DNA of 64,000 bases from NCBI GenBank assembly GCA_020205615.1, contig CM035165.1, positions 88,040,005 through 88,104,004 of the forward strand. Direction: 5' to 3'. This DNA comes from Panax quinquefolius (taxonomy: Eukaryota > Streptophyta > Magnoliopsida > Apiales > Araliaceae). The notes beneath the pieces are model-generated. The model was not told the origin of the DNA. It saw only the letters and a list, made by a program, of their open reading frames with translations, and did not search any database. The position numbers and the translations under genes are program-made. Below, one piece after another: positions 22,872-34,556 of this stretch (positions within the stretch are counted from its first letter, which is position 1; the number at the start of each line of letters is the position of its first letter).

Positions 22872-25338
22872 TGTAAGACCCCAACTTATTATAAATAAAA
22901 TTGAATTTCCTCTAATTATTATTGTGAATAATAAGGTATTAATTTGATATAATTCTCTCGTTATGGGTGAAATGTGCAAATTTTGCAAAATATGCAAGTG
23001 GTTATAAAATAATCATTGTTGTTTGGGAATATTCATTTGGTCGTGGAATATTCTTGTTGTCGGAGAATATTCGCATGACGACCAAGCATATCATTTATGG
23101 GCCCCATAATGTAATAACTGCTTTGGATGAAGAAAACGATAAGTTTGAGTTTTATATAATAATGGCGTAGTTGTTACTGCTTAACACTTTGTTGAAATAC
23201 CCGTGGTTAAAATACGTGAATACGGCGTGGATGCACAAAGATTGATGAATTATTGATCCTTACGTAAGAAGGCACTACTCAATAATTGTTACAATAGTTA
23301 TCGCTCAATATTTTATTTTATTGATTCAATAATTCTTTGCGTTGATATTTTATATTATTGTTGTTTCAATAATTGTCACTGCACAATATTTCCCATTATC
23401 AGATCAATAATTCATATTATTTGAATAATATTATTAGATAGCATTATTGGCAATGTCTAGAATGTTCTGTCAAGTAGAGGTTTGGTCACCAAATCATGCT
23501 ACCAATAAGGAGAAATTCTTATTGAAAGCCCCCGCTTCCTGAGACTACTGGTTGTCATAAATGTGATTCTGTAATATTATTTGTGAATAATTAATTATTG
23601 ATTCAATGATAAGGAAATATTTATTTTATGTGGATATAAATGTTGGATATATTTATTGTGGTTAAAAATGAAGGAGATAATGTTGAGGTGTTTTATCAAG
23701 ATTTTTTTTCGAATGAAGGTATTAAAAATTAAACCAAAGTTTTTGAGATATATTGTGTGAGTTATAATTTTTAATCCGACCGCTGGATCGTTGTAATTTT
23801 TGGATATGTTATACATATATAAGTTGAGTATATGTCCACAAATTTTGAACCGTTAAAATGAACGTATGATTTGTTATGAATTTTAAGAGGTGACTGATTC
23901 AAAAATTAGGTTTATAAATAATTTTGGTGAAAAATTCTAGAATTGAGTGGGCCCCACTTGTGGTTGGTGAAGAAATGTGCTGAATTTATTTCAAATGTGG
24001 TGGGTGGGAATAGTAGCGGTAAAAGCCATCGTGTCATAGTGTCAAGTCTGCTAACATTTTCCTATAAATAGAGGGCTAAGTTAGAATTAAAAATCATACC
24101 AGAAACAAGTTTTCTCTCTTTCCCTCTCTAGATTATTGAGTGTATTTTGTGAGTATTTAGATACTTTGTTAGTTTCTATTCATCAGTGCAAGTTTTCTTC
24201 AGCCTTATACCGATATTCCGATCAGAAGTACTGATATTTTGAGGTAAGGGATGTTATTTTCTTCATATATGATATTATTTCTTCAATATCATTATGCCAA
24301 AGTATTGATCTCGAATTTTTATCAAATTTGGAACTTTTTGTCTCAGGTTATTCTATTCACGATATACTAAGACTATTCACGAATCTGACACTATTCACCT
24401 AAAAATGAATTTTTCTTCTTTTTGTCCAAGATGTCTATTATGGTTACTATCTTTGATTGTATCCATGTTTTGATCTTTATTTTTGAATTCTGCTTCAAAA
24501 TTGATATTTATAAAGTATTATTGATCTTGGATAAACTGTTATACGAATCCCTATTATTTGTCCTTTCGTTTCACTGGATTCATTTTCTTTAAAATATTTT
24601 TCATCATCCTCAGTCCAAAATGATGATATTACTAAATATCTTCGGCCTGTAGTACAAAGATAAATGATTAACTGATGAATATCTTTGGCCCGTAGTGCAA
24701 AGATGAACAGGTGTTGAGATGAACATGACCAACTGGTGATACAAATGAATATCTTTGGCCTGTAGTGCAAAGATGAATATTTGATTAAAGATTTATATTG
24801 ATTGTTGTTACAGGGATAAAATATTGACGATGGTCTTTTAAATCTTAGAAGATAATAGAACTCATTCTCTACTTGACTCTTCTAATGGATTATTGTTTCC
24901 GCTGCAGTTGTTGATCTAAAACTTGTTGGCTATTATAATTTATCAGATTTTTCCCTGTTGAAGACTAACGATAATTTGTTGTATATTATCTTAGTCATAA
25001 TATTCTTTACTAGGCTAGTTGAGCTCACCCTTTTCTTTTTTGTTCCATTTTTCTCAAGAGGTGAGAACATAGCAGGAACTAGTCGGGGTACGGAGTGATG
25101 GTTCTAGAAAGATGTTTTAGCAATCCTCACTATTTCTGTAAAATAGTGTTTGAATAATTATAATGAGGACTTATTTGAGTGTGGATATTGTCTAGAAGAC
25201 AATATTTGTATTTAAACTCACAAGATGTGTTTGTCGATTTTGCACGATAATTGTATTATTGAAGTTGTAGTTTGCTTTCTGTACCATGTATTTGGCGACT
25301 CAAAATGGGTGTTGTATACCTATTTTGGGGGCGTCACA
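22872..25338 (+). repeat. A 3' LTR
   Basis: TGTAAGACCCCAACTT to GGGGGCGTCACA, closely matching 15557-18039. It contains a TATA box at 24063, TATTCAC short repeats near 24353-24400 and hairpin modules near 24640-24780. Confidence 0.93.
24063..24070 (+). promoter_or_regulatory. TATA box, A 3' LTR
   Basis: TATAAATA with the same GAGGGC context as the 5' LTR. It points into D's pol in antisense. Confidence 0.55.
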
Positions 25339-25343
25339 GATAT

Positions 25344-26110
25344 GTCGAACTAAATCGTAAATTCGTGCCCATAGCTTTTTGCAAACTAACACAAAATCTA
25401 AAGTGAAGCTTGGGTCTCGATCAGAAATTATGGATACTGGCATACCATGTAATCTTACAATCTCGTTTATGTATATACGAGCAAGACGTTCAAGTGTATG
25501 CCTTGAGAAATCGCATCTATGCCTTGGTCAATCTATCAACAATGACCGAAATCGCATCTATGCCTTGAGAAACCATGGGAAGACCGGTAACGAAATCCAT
25601 GGTAATGTGCTCCCACTTCCATTCTGGAATTTTAAGTGGTTGCAATAGACCTTTTGGTACTTGATGCTCCACCTTGACTCGTTGACAAGTTAGACACCTT
25701 GAGATAAACTCCGCGATCTCTCTCTTCATATTGCTCCACCAAAATGTATGTCAAGATCATGATACATTTTGGTACTCCCAGGATAGATTGCAAATGGTGT
25801 GTTGTGCGCCTCCATCATGATTTTATACTTTAAATCAAGGTCGTTAGGAACACAAAATCTGGAGTTGACTCGAAGTATTCCTTCTTCATCGATTCTTGCT
25901 TCCGGCATAGCACCTTCTTGCACTTTCTTCCTCATACGCATTAGCTCCAGGTTTGTAGTTTGAGCAGCTTTTACTTTATCGATTAAAGTCGGTTCTACTC
26001 GTATATTCGACATCATCACGTTGGTCGCTGGAGTCTTTAACTCTATCTCCATCCTTTGCAAGTCATATAAAATGGGCCTCATACGACAATATCGCACTCG
26101 CATCTTGGAT
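25344..26110 (-). pseudogene. D integrase core and zinc-binding region
   Basis: This continues the integrase cut by element A. On the minus strand 25729-25517 encodes CLTCQRVKVEHQVPKGLLQPL, then [11 protein letters not shown] with the first catalytic Asp. 26103-25726 encodes the spacer and the start of the zinc-binding domain (IDEEGILRVNSRFCVPND). About 25440-25560 contains a local duplication, with the text for ATCGCATCTATGCCTTG occurring three times near 25494-25569. Confidence 0.85.
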
Positions 26111-27300
26111 ATGATCTTCTACTCAATGCGTCAGCTACTACGTTCGCTTTACCAGGATGGTATTGAATGGTATGCTCATATTCTTTTAATAGTTCAAGCC
26201 AACATCGTTTCCGCATGTTGAGTTCCTTTTGGGTGAAGAAATATTTGAGGCTTTTATGATCCGTAAAGATCTCCACTTTCTCCCCATACAAGTAATGCCT
26301 CCAAATTTTAAGTATGAAGACAACAGCTGCCAACTCTAGATCATGAGTAGGATAATTCCTCTCCTATTCTTTGAGTTGTCGAGAGGCATAGGCTATGACT
26401 TTCCCATATTGCATGAGAACACATCCTAACCCTTTGCTCAAGCATCACTCAGAGATGACAAATCCTCCGAGCCGATGGGTATTGTCGTAATGTGTTGAAA
26501 TGAGTCTCCTCTTGAGTTCTTGAAAACTCTTCTCACATTCCACGCTCCAATCGAATTTTGTATCTTTTCGAGTCACCGAGTTAATGGAGTAGTGATTCGA
26601 GAAAACCCTTCTACTTAATCTCCGATAATAACCAAATAAGCGAGAAAGTTACGCATCACTACATCGATTTAGGTTGCTCCCAGCTTTGTATTGCTTTAAT
26701 CTTTGCCGTGTCAACAGATATTCCATGACTTGATACTACGTGCTCAAGGAATGCTACTTCCTCAAGCCAGAACTCGCATTTCTTCAATTTGGCATAAAGC
26801 TTGTTTTCACGAAGCTTTTGAAGTATCAGCCTCAAGTGTTGCTCATGATCTTCACGGCTTTTGGAATATATGAGGATGTCATCGATAAAGACGACCACAA
26901 AGTGATCTAAATATTCCTTGAATACTCGGTTCATCATATCCATGAAGGCAGCAAGAGCATTAGTCAATCCAAAAGACATGACTAGGGATTCATAATCTTT
27001 AACTGATGATATCCGAAACGAAAATCGATCTTTGAAAAGAATTTGGCGCCTTGCAACTGGTCAAACAGGTCATCAATATGTGGCAATGGGTACCTATTCT
27101 TAATGGTGACATGATTCAACTCCCGATAATCAATACAAAGTCGCATACTCCCATCTTTCTTCTTCACGAATAGAACAGGAGTACCCCAAGGAGACGTACT
27201 AGGACGAATGAAACCGATGTCTAACAATTTCTATAATTGGGTCTTTAACTCCTAAAGTTCAATAGGAGCCATTCGATATGGGGCTTTGGAAATGGGTTTC
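26079..27300 (-). pseudogene. D RNase H and reverse transcriptase
   Basis: Minus strand, right to left: 27227-26982 has [38 protein letters not shown]. 26979-26659 has [20 protein letters not shown], the catalytic [10 protein letters not shown] and the thumb. About 26640-26340 is degraded connection domain. 26333-26079 is the RNase H end with [17 protein letters not shown] and [16 protein letters not shown]. Confidence 0.88.
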
Positions 27301-28068
27301 GTACCGGGTTCAAGGTCGATACAAAATTCAACTTCATGCTCGGGGGTAGGCCAGAAGTTCTTCGTGAATACGTCAGAAATTTATTAACAATAGAAATATC
27401 ATTCAAATCGACGATTTTTTGTTTAAATCCGTGACATGAGCTAAGAAAGCTTGACATCCATTTTTCAATAAACGAATAGCTTTATGGCTTGAGATGAAAG
27501 TGATTGATTTTAATGGTTTGGTTGCTTGAATTTGCATAATAGGTTGGTTAGGAATATGAAAGCTAACAACCTTACGAAAATAATCAATTTTTGCATGATG
27601 AGTAGTTAACTAATCAATCCTTAGAATCACGTCAAATGCAAGTATTTTCAATGAAATAAGATCGACATGTAATGTGAGGGTACCGATTTGAACCAAACAA
27701 GACTTATAAACAGTGGATGTAATGAAGGTCTCTCCCAACGGAGTTTTCATAGATAAGTCAAAGTCTAATTTCTCCGGAGTCAAATTTAAACGTTGAGCGC
27801 AAGTAGGAGAAATAAAAGAATGGGTAGAACCGGTATCAAATAAGGTATAGACTTCGCAAGAGTTTATGATAAACTTACACGTGATAACCTCGTTCGGGTT
27901 CCTTTCTTTCTGGGAGGTCACGACAAACGCTCTCCCTTGAACTACCGGTTTTGACTTTTCTAGGACGGCCTTTGGTGCCTCCATCCCAGCTGGACTTGTC
28001 TTCGGTGCACGACAAAATTGGGCTAGGTGACCTTCTCTTCCACAATTATAACACGCTTTGGATGGCAT
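27301..28068 (-). pseudogene. D protease and second zinc knuckle
   Basis: 28068-27610 (152 codons) opens with knuckle CYNCGREGHLAQFC, then SGRAF-type linker text and the aspartic protease motif [23 protein letters not shown] and [18 protein letters not shown]. The remainder to 27301 holds the frameshifted IRLLKNGCQ...AHVMDL linker and the start of reverse transcriptase. Confidence 0.87.
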
Positions 28069-29094
28069 TGCGCAGTTTGGACTGATGTGTCCCTCCCCTC
28101 CGCATTTGAAGCATATGATAGGTGGTCATTCTCCTTCCTTAACAACTGGTGCTGGTGCTGACGTCTTTCCATCATTATTGAATCTTCTCTTCTTGAAATG
28201 TCCACTCTTATTGTCTTGGTCATGATTACCACCGAAGTGGTTACCATTTCTGACATGTTGATTCCCTCCACAATTGTTGTCACCGCTTCGATGACTGTTA
28301 CCACTGGTATTATCATTTTGCCGGCTGCTTTCTCTTGGTTGGGTTGACTCGTTATCGCGCTCCAATAACTGAGCCCTATTTACAACATCTGAATACAAAC
28401 ACAGTTTATGAGAAATTAGATATTGACGTATCTCAGGTTTCAAACCCCTTAGAAACATCCGCGTCATTCTCTCCTCATTATCGACCAAGTGAGATGCAAA
28501 CTGGGACAACTCGGCAAACATAGCTTCGTACTATAACACGGTCCTATTGTTCTGCTCTAACTTTATGAACTCTACCTCTTTCATGTGACAAATACTTTCG
28601 GGAAAGTACTTGTCGTTGAATATTTCTTGGGACTTCTCCCAAGACATCTTCAGTGCGACAGGTTGAGTACGCTTTACCGATTTCCACCAGTAATCTGTCT
28701 CTCCTCACAACATAAAGGTGGTAATGGGGACCTTTTGCTCCTCGGAGCATCCCAAGACATCAAATATCTTGGTGATCTGCTTTATCCATGCTTCCGCCTT
28801 AAGTGGTTTTGGCTCTCCAATAAACTCCGGTGGTCCCAGCTCCTTGAACTGTTTAGCAGTGACCGTCCGAGAGTTTCCAGTGGTTCCACCTACATTTTGG
28901 ACAGGAGCCGCTCTCGCCTGATGTTGCATGAATTGCATAAAGCCTCTGAACATTACATCGTTCATCATTTGGTCAGTGTTGTTGTTTGCATGAGGATTAT
29001 CGCCTTCCTGATGCACATTATCCTGATTGTTGATCTATGGAGACTCAACGGTCTCCTGTGCTCCATTGCTATTCTCAATATTTTCGGATGTCAT
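28069..29094 (-). pseudogene. D gag
   Basis: The likely start is ATG at 29094 (MTSENIENSNG), with a TAG 19 codons in. 29016-28705 has QMMNDVMFRGFMQFMQ, the linker and KQITKIFDVLGCSEEQKV. 28521-28126 has AELSQFASHLVDNEERM and [14 protein letters not shown], ending in an Asn/Gly/His-rich basic tail. The first zinc knuckle is near 28125-28080. At least three frames are used. Confidence 0.85.
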
Positions 29095-29267
29095 TTTCAA
29101 ATACTGCCACAAAACAAGGGTTAATTGACATGCAACATATTATCCCTATACTCTGACAAAACAATTAACTACCAAATAAACTTAGGTAGGTCATACTAGC
29201 GAAGGAATTCCTCGTCTCTCCCCTCCTAGTTCTAGTCTCACATCTTAGCCTGGGATCATATCCTTAA

Positions 29268-29279
29268 GCTTTGATACCA
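29268..29279 (-). other. D primer-binding site (tRNA-Met-like)
   Basis: In sense it reads TGGTATCAAAGC, two bases inside the 5' LTR, the best match in the window to TGGTATCAGAGC. Confidence 0.8.
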
Positions 29280-29281
29280 AC

Positions 29282-32091
29282 TGTGACGCCCCCAAAATAG
29301 GTATACATCACCCATCTTGAGTCGCTAAATACATGGTACAAAATTCAAATACAACTTAATAATACAATTGTCGTGTAAAATACGACAAAACATAATCTGA
29401 GAGTTTTAAAACGAATATTGTCTTCTAGACAGTATTCAACTCAAATGGTGTCCTCAATACAATTATTATCACACTATTTCAAAGAATAGTGAGGACTACT
29501 AATGCTATCATCTGGACTGTCACTCCGTTCCCCGACTAGTCCCAGTTACGTTCTCATTTCCTGAAGAGAACAATGAAAGCAAAAGGGTGAGCTCAACTAG
29601 TCCAGTAAGAAATATTATGACTAAGATAATGCAGAATAATTTATCGTTAGCCTTCAACAATGTTAAACTGATAAAATATAACAAACATCAAGTTTAACTG
29701 CAGCGGAACAAGCAATCCATTAAAAGAGTCAAGTAGAGAATAAAATCTACTATCTTCCACGATTTTAAAGGTTTTTCATCACTTTTATCGCTGAGACTCA
29801 GCTTAATAAATAATCCATATCATCCCCACAAATTATCTGACCACGAAGGATATTCGTGTATTCATCAATGGTCATGATCATGCCAACAATCGGCCCATCA
29901 ATGCACTACGGCCCAATGAGGACTTTTACCACATCATTTGTAACATTACTACCATGATTATACCGAATAATCCCTCGTCATAATCATACCAAGTCCATCT
30001 ACGCACTACAGCCATACGATGACTTTGAATGTATATAATCATGAGGATGATGACAATGATATAAGAATTCAATAAAACAAGTTCAAGGATAAATTTTTAA
30101 AGATTTATAATTTAATTTATCCAGAAATCAATAACGTTCAAATTGTCAACAAGATACTGCTTTGTGGAGTAAAATTCAAGAATAATATTGTACAAAAAAT
30201 AATTTGGACCGAAAACGAATCAATTTTTATCATGAATAGCACCCCAGGTGAATAGTACTCGAGTGAATAATACCTCGTGAATAGTACTTCGGGAATAATA
30301 ACCCCGTGAATAGTACTACGGCATGAAAAAGTTAAAACTTATCAAGAATGCTCAGAATAATATTTCCATGAAAAGATATTGGATGAAGCGCAAATATCAA
30401 GGATATTCTACTAATTTTAAGGAGTATAGAAGCCAAAATTTAACAAAATGAATATAGAATTCGAAATCTGAAACGAAATAATATTACTTACATACTACAG
30501 AGTATGGAAGAAAATATTATTTCAAGCGAATATTGAACAAAAATAACATCCCTTACCTTGAAAAGAAGAGTATTCCAACTGGTATAGCGGGGATATTCTT
30601 GAAGAAAACTTTCACTGTTTTCTACGCTCAAAGCTTTCTAAAACTCTAAAGAAATACACTCAAGATTATAGAAGAAGAATTCTCTGATTATGGTGTGATT
30701 TTCAATTCTAACTAAACACCCTATTTATAGGAAAATGCTAGAACGCCATAGGAGATTAAATTAATAAAATAATATTATTATTTTTTCTATGCACATGTAT
30801 TTGAAAAAATTTCAACCACCACAAGTGGGACCCACTAAAATTAGCCACCTTTCCCAACAACCAAAAGTGGGGCCCACCCATATTTTTAATAAAAATATTT
30901 TAATTTTTAAAACTTCAATCATTCATAATAATTAGCCCTTTTATCAGAAAAATACAAATTTTATGTTCATTCCACACGAAATCGAATTCTCTACAACTTT
31001 GTAGAAGAAAGTTTTTCCAAATTCCAAACAGAAAATATCCGAAATCCACAAACGGATGATTTTCAATACCTCATAAAATTCATAACAAATCATACGTTAA
31101 TTTTTAACGGTTCAAAATTTGTGGACATATATTCAACTTATATATGTATAACATATCCAAAAATCACAACGATCCAATGGTCGGATCAAAATTATAACTC
31201 ACGCAATAGAGCTTTAAGAACACCAATTTGATTTTTAATACCCTATTTCCGACAAAAATACTTATAAAATACCTCAACATTAATCCCTTCAATTATAACC
31301 ACATAAAATAAATATTTTCCTATCTATCATTTGTGTCCACATAAAATAAATATTTCCTTATCATATAAATTAATAATTAATTATTCACAAATAATATTAC
31401 AGAATCACATTTATGACAACCAGACAGTTCCCAGGAAAGAGGAGGCTTTCCGATAAGGATTTCTACTTACTGGCGCACAATTAGGTGACCAAACATCTCA
31501 TTGATAGAAATTTCTAGACATTGCCAATAATGCTATCTAATAATATTATTCAAATAATATGAATTATTGATCTGATAATGGGAAATATTGTGCAGTGACA
31601 ATTATTGAAACAACAATAATATAAATTATCAACGCAACAATTATTGAACCAATAAATTAAAATATTGAACAATAATTACTGTAACAATTATTGAGTATTG
31701 CATTCTTACGTAAGAATCAATAATTCAAAAATACTGTGCAATACCGTGTGCTACTGTACAAAAACGCGTATTACTGTATTTTAACCACCAGGTATTCCAA
31801 CAGTGCTAACGGTAAAACTTTCGCCGTTATTTTATAAAAAGATATTTTTGTCGTTTCTCAATCGGACAATAATTCCGTTGTGGGGTCCACCAATGATTGT
31901 GTCGTCGTACGAATATTCCTTGTTAAAACGAATATTTTCCGACCAATCGAATATTATATAACAGCTTGCGTACTTTACAAAATTTATAAATATTACCCAC
32001 AACTATAATATTATATCAAATTCATTCCATAATAATCAAAAATGATATTTATAGAAAATTCATCTTTATTCATAAAAGTTGGGGTCTTACA
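29282..32091 (-). repeat. D 5' LTR, uninterrupted
   Basis: This is 2,810 bp, TGTGACGCCCCC to GGGGTCTTACA, the only unbroken copy of the D LTR. It serves as the empty-site reference for the C insertion (AATGCTATCATC near 29503-29514) and the B insertion (AGAATAATATTG near 30179-30190). It contains hairpin modules near 29880-30025, GTGAATAGTA repeats at 30233-30325 and a TATA box at 30722. Confidence 0.93.
30722..30729 (-). promoter_or_regulatory. TATA box, D 5' LTR
   Basis: TATAAATA on the minus strand, in the same context as 13401. It would drive the full D transcript leftward. Confidence 0.6.
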
Positions 32092-32290
32092 AATATTTCC
32101 CGACATAAAGAATATTCTACGACCAAACAAATATTCCCCGACAAAATGAATACTTTATAACCACTTGCTTATTTTGTAAAATTTGCACATTTCACCCATA
32201 ACCAAAGTATTATATCAAATTAACACTTTATTATTCAAAATAATAAATAGAGGAAATTTGATTTTTTTTATTAAAAAGTTGGGTCTTACA
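32092..32290 (-). repeat. Element E: right part of LTR
   Basis: It resumes with AATAT (duplicated target) and GAATATTC-type repeats, then ACCACTTGCTTATTTTG and the terminal GTTGGGTCTTACA. It is followed directly by F text rather than by a polypurine tract, so this is an outer LTR end. Confidence 0.85.
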
Positions 32291-32918
32291 TTTATAGTTG
32301 AACATTATTGGCCGTAGAGCAAAGATAGACAATTGATTGGTATAATCATGACCATTGATATTACAGTTGAATATCTTTGGCCCGTAGTGCAAAGATAGAC
32401 AATTGATTGATATGATCATGGCCATTGTTGTTACATTTGAATGTCTTCGGTGTAAGGTGTTAAAACGATATGATTATTAAGTGTTTTTAGCCTTTAGAGC
32501 AAGGATATTGAGTGAAAGTTCTATTAAGACTTTGTGGCAAGGACAAACTGTTGATTTACATTATTATAAACATGATGAAAGTTCAGGTGAAGACAGGTGA
32601 TGAAAGTTTTATTTGTCTTTGGTATAACAAAGAACTGTTGATGGGTATTACATGGATAAAATATTAATGATGGACTTTTAATTTGGAGGAGATAGTAGAC
32701 ATTATGTTCTACTTGACTCTTCTAATGGATTGTTGTTTCTGATGCAGTTGGTTATCTAAAACTTGTTGCCTATTATATTCTATCAGATTTTTCCCTGTTG
32801 AGAACTAAGGATAATTTGTTCTACATTATGTTAGTCATAATACTCTTTACTGGGCTATTTTTGCTCACCCTTTTGCTTCACAATTCCTTTTAGGTAATAA
32901 GAGTGTAGCTGGGTCGAG
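32291..32918 (+). repeat. Element F: LTR fragment, first segment
   Basis: Plus-oriented LTR text beginning mid-LTR at TTTATAGTTGAAC, because E inserted here. It contains hairpin modules near 32366-32396, a GGCTATTTTTGCTCACCC block near 32853 and stops at GGGTCGAG, the G insertion site. 32291-32655 is the reverse complement of 39598-40000, which belongs to LTR H. Confidence 0.82.
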
Positions 32919-34426
32919 TGATAAGTGGGTTTTATACCTACTTATTAGATATCAATTCACGAGAATTATGCCCATCTCAAGTACATTTGAGTGTGTTTTT
33001 AGTTGTATTTCATAATATTTTGCAGTGCATGTACTGAGAATTCCTATATTGTGAAAGTGCAGAAATGGCATAGCTCGGCGATGGTAGGTGGCAATGAGGC
33101 TAATGGAAATCAAAAATGGAACTTTGAGGAAGAAACAAGTGATAAGCAGTGGAGCAACATGAAGCAGCAGCAGAGCACAAATTACAGACTGCAAGAGCCA
33201 CGCGACTATAAGAGCTATAAAGTGCGTGCCTGCGCCACACACATGTAGAGCCAAAAAGTCAATTGCGCGCTCGCGCCATGATAACGAAGGGACCGCGCGC
33301 GACGTTGACTGCAGCTACTGACTTTATTTTAAATTGGAAATTGGAAGCGTAACTGAGGGGAGAGTTCGATTAGGGCTTATATATGAGACGTATTTAAGTA
33401 TGTAAGGGCATTACATCCCTTGGGGGGGGGGATAAAGGAACTATTATTTTCTTTCTTCTCCTTAATTTCGATATTAGATTAGAGTAGGTTAGAGTAGTGA
33501 TTTCTAAAGTTGATGAGTTTGAAGACTTGAAGCAATTGGGAAGCATCAGAGATTCCATCTTGGAGTAGGAGAACAGATTTGCACTTCAATTCTCTAATTT
33601 TATCCTCTCTTTGATTCTTATTTGTAATCTTATGATGTTTATTCAATATGTGGATGATAGATTTGATTCAACTATGATTTAAACTCTATTCTGAGATTGC
33701 AATGGATTTTATGGATTAGTTTATTCTCATATATTTCAGTGTTAACCCTATTGATTGCTATAGGATTGTCTATTTAGATTCATGCTATTTGCTTAGTTGA
33801 TTGGCCATCAATTACTTTGATAATCCATGTGGACTTGAGAGACGATGTATGGGTTTGGATATGATGATCTTAATAGTTTGTGATGATATATTCTATATTG
33901 TGATGGGATGTATGATTTGTGTTTAGGATAGACATATACCAAAGCACCATTCATAGTCAATTGAGAACTTGGGCTTAAACCCTAATTATTTGTAAATCAC
34001 ATAGACATATAGTGGTTTAGGTAATGTGGGTGTTCATGTGTATTCTATCAACCGTGGATTACATGTGATATGGGTATGGTACATTAAGAGATGGCTATAT
34101 TTCACTTTCGTGTTCTTGACTAATAATCTAGTACAATTAGTTTGGCTTAATATGAAATGTGTGGATTTGAATGAGTCAATAGATGAAATTGTGATCTCAG
34201 GTCTTCATTATCTAGTCTCACTCTAGGAATAGTTAGGTTTATTTAATTTAATAGTTTAAATATAAAATATAATATCATTTGTTTAAATAAGACTGAGATG
34301 GTTATGGGTTAATGCTTGATGAACTTTATTAGTTAATTCTCCATGGGAATGATATTTTACTTACTCTTTATTACTTGTTGACCGTGTATACTTGCACACA
34401 TATATTGATCAGTAAAACGACCAACA
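32919..34426 (+). repeat. G 5' LTR
   Basis: This is 1,508 bp. It holds a GC-rich stretch (33220-33300), a TATATAT box at 33378, a run of ten G at 33422-33431, and ends GACCAACA before the primer site. An 81-codon open frame at 33003-33248 recurs in the 3' LTR with a different end and is not judged coding. Confidence 0.93.
33378..33384 (+). promoter_or_regulatory. Candidate TATA box, G 5' LTR
   Basis: TATATAT in GGGCTTATATATGAGACG, identical in the 3' LTR at 37755. It is the only strong TATA-like element near the middle of the LTR. Confidence 0.5.
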
Positions 34427-34432
34427 AGTTTT

Positions 34433-34450
34433 TGGCGTCGTTGCCGGAGA
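34433..34450 (+). other. G primer-binding site (tRNA-Asp-like)
   Basis: TGGCGTCGTTGCCGGAGA differs at two places from the TGGCGCCGTTGCCGGGGA complement of tRNA-Asp used by many Athila/Tat-type elements. Confidence 0.75.
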
Positions 34451-34530
34451 ATTAGCTTAATAAATTTTTGCCAACATTAATTTCAATCAAATTAGTCTTA
34501 ATTTAAACATTTTTTTTAATTATCTTCTTA

Positions 34531-34556
34531 TATTTCTCTCTTTTCAGGTACCATGG
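34531..34556 (+). promoter_or_regulatory. Candidate 3' splice site and start context before G gag
   Basis: A pyrimidine-rich run ending TTTTCAG at 34541-34547 is followed by GTACCATGG. This joins a good plant acceptor to a good translation-start context at ATG 34553. Use of the splice site is unproven. Confidence 0.35.

Larger units (their letters stand above)
15557..25338 (+). mobile_element. Element A: full-length Ty3/Gypsy chromovirus, plus strand
   Basis: Complete 9.8-kb element, TGTAAGACCCC to GGGGGCGTCACA, flanked by GATAT at 15552-15556 and 25339-25343. Removing it restores D's integrase text across the site (GAGGATGATATGTCGAAC, compared with GAGGATGGTATGCCGAAC in element I near 53056). 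LTRs are 2,483 and 2,467 bp. Domain order is gag, protease, reverse transcriptase, RNase H, integrase, chromodomain. The reading frame is broken many times, so the copy is dead as read. Confidence 0.95.
565..32091 (-). mobile_element. Element D: Ty3/Gypsy chromovirus, minus strand, with three nested insertions
   Basis: The element starts TGTGACGCCCCC and ends GGGGTCTTACA, flanked by the 5-bp target duplication AATAT (560-564 and 32092-32096) inside LTR E. Without its insertions (C, B, A) the 3' LTR is 565-794, 3398-4119 and 12866-14731, the internal region is 14732-15556 and 25344-29281, and the 5' LTR is 29282-32091. All gag-pol domains are recognisable but interrupted by stops and frameshifts. 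The LTRs are very similar by eye, so insertion is fairly recent. Assignment to Tekay/Del rests on the chromodomain-like C-terminus, the tRNA-Met primer site and the LTR length. Confidence 0.92.

Noticed and set aside
28585..29124. 179-codon plus-strand frame
   Set aside because: It is antisense to D's gag, which is clearly coding on the minus strand by its conserved motifs.
33003..33248. LTR frame MYFIIFCSACTENSYIV..., also at 37381-37698
   Set aside because: It is present in both G LTRs but with different ends after single-base changes, has no homology I recognise, and overlaps the promoter half of the LTR.
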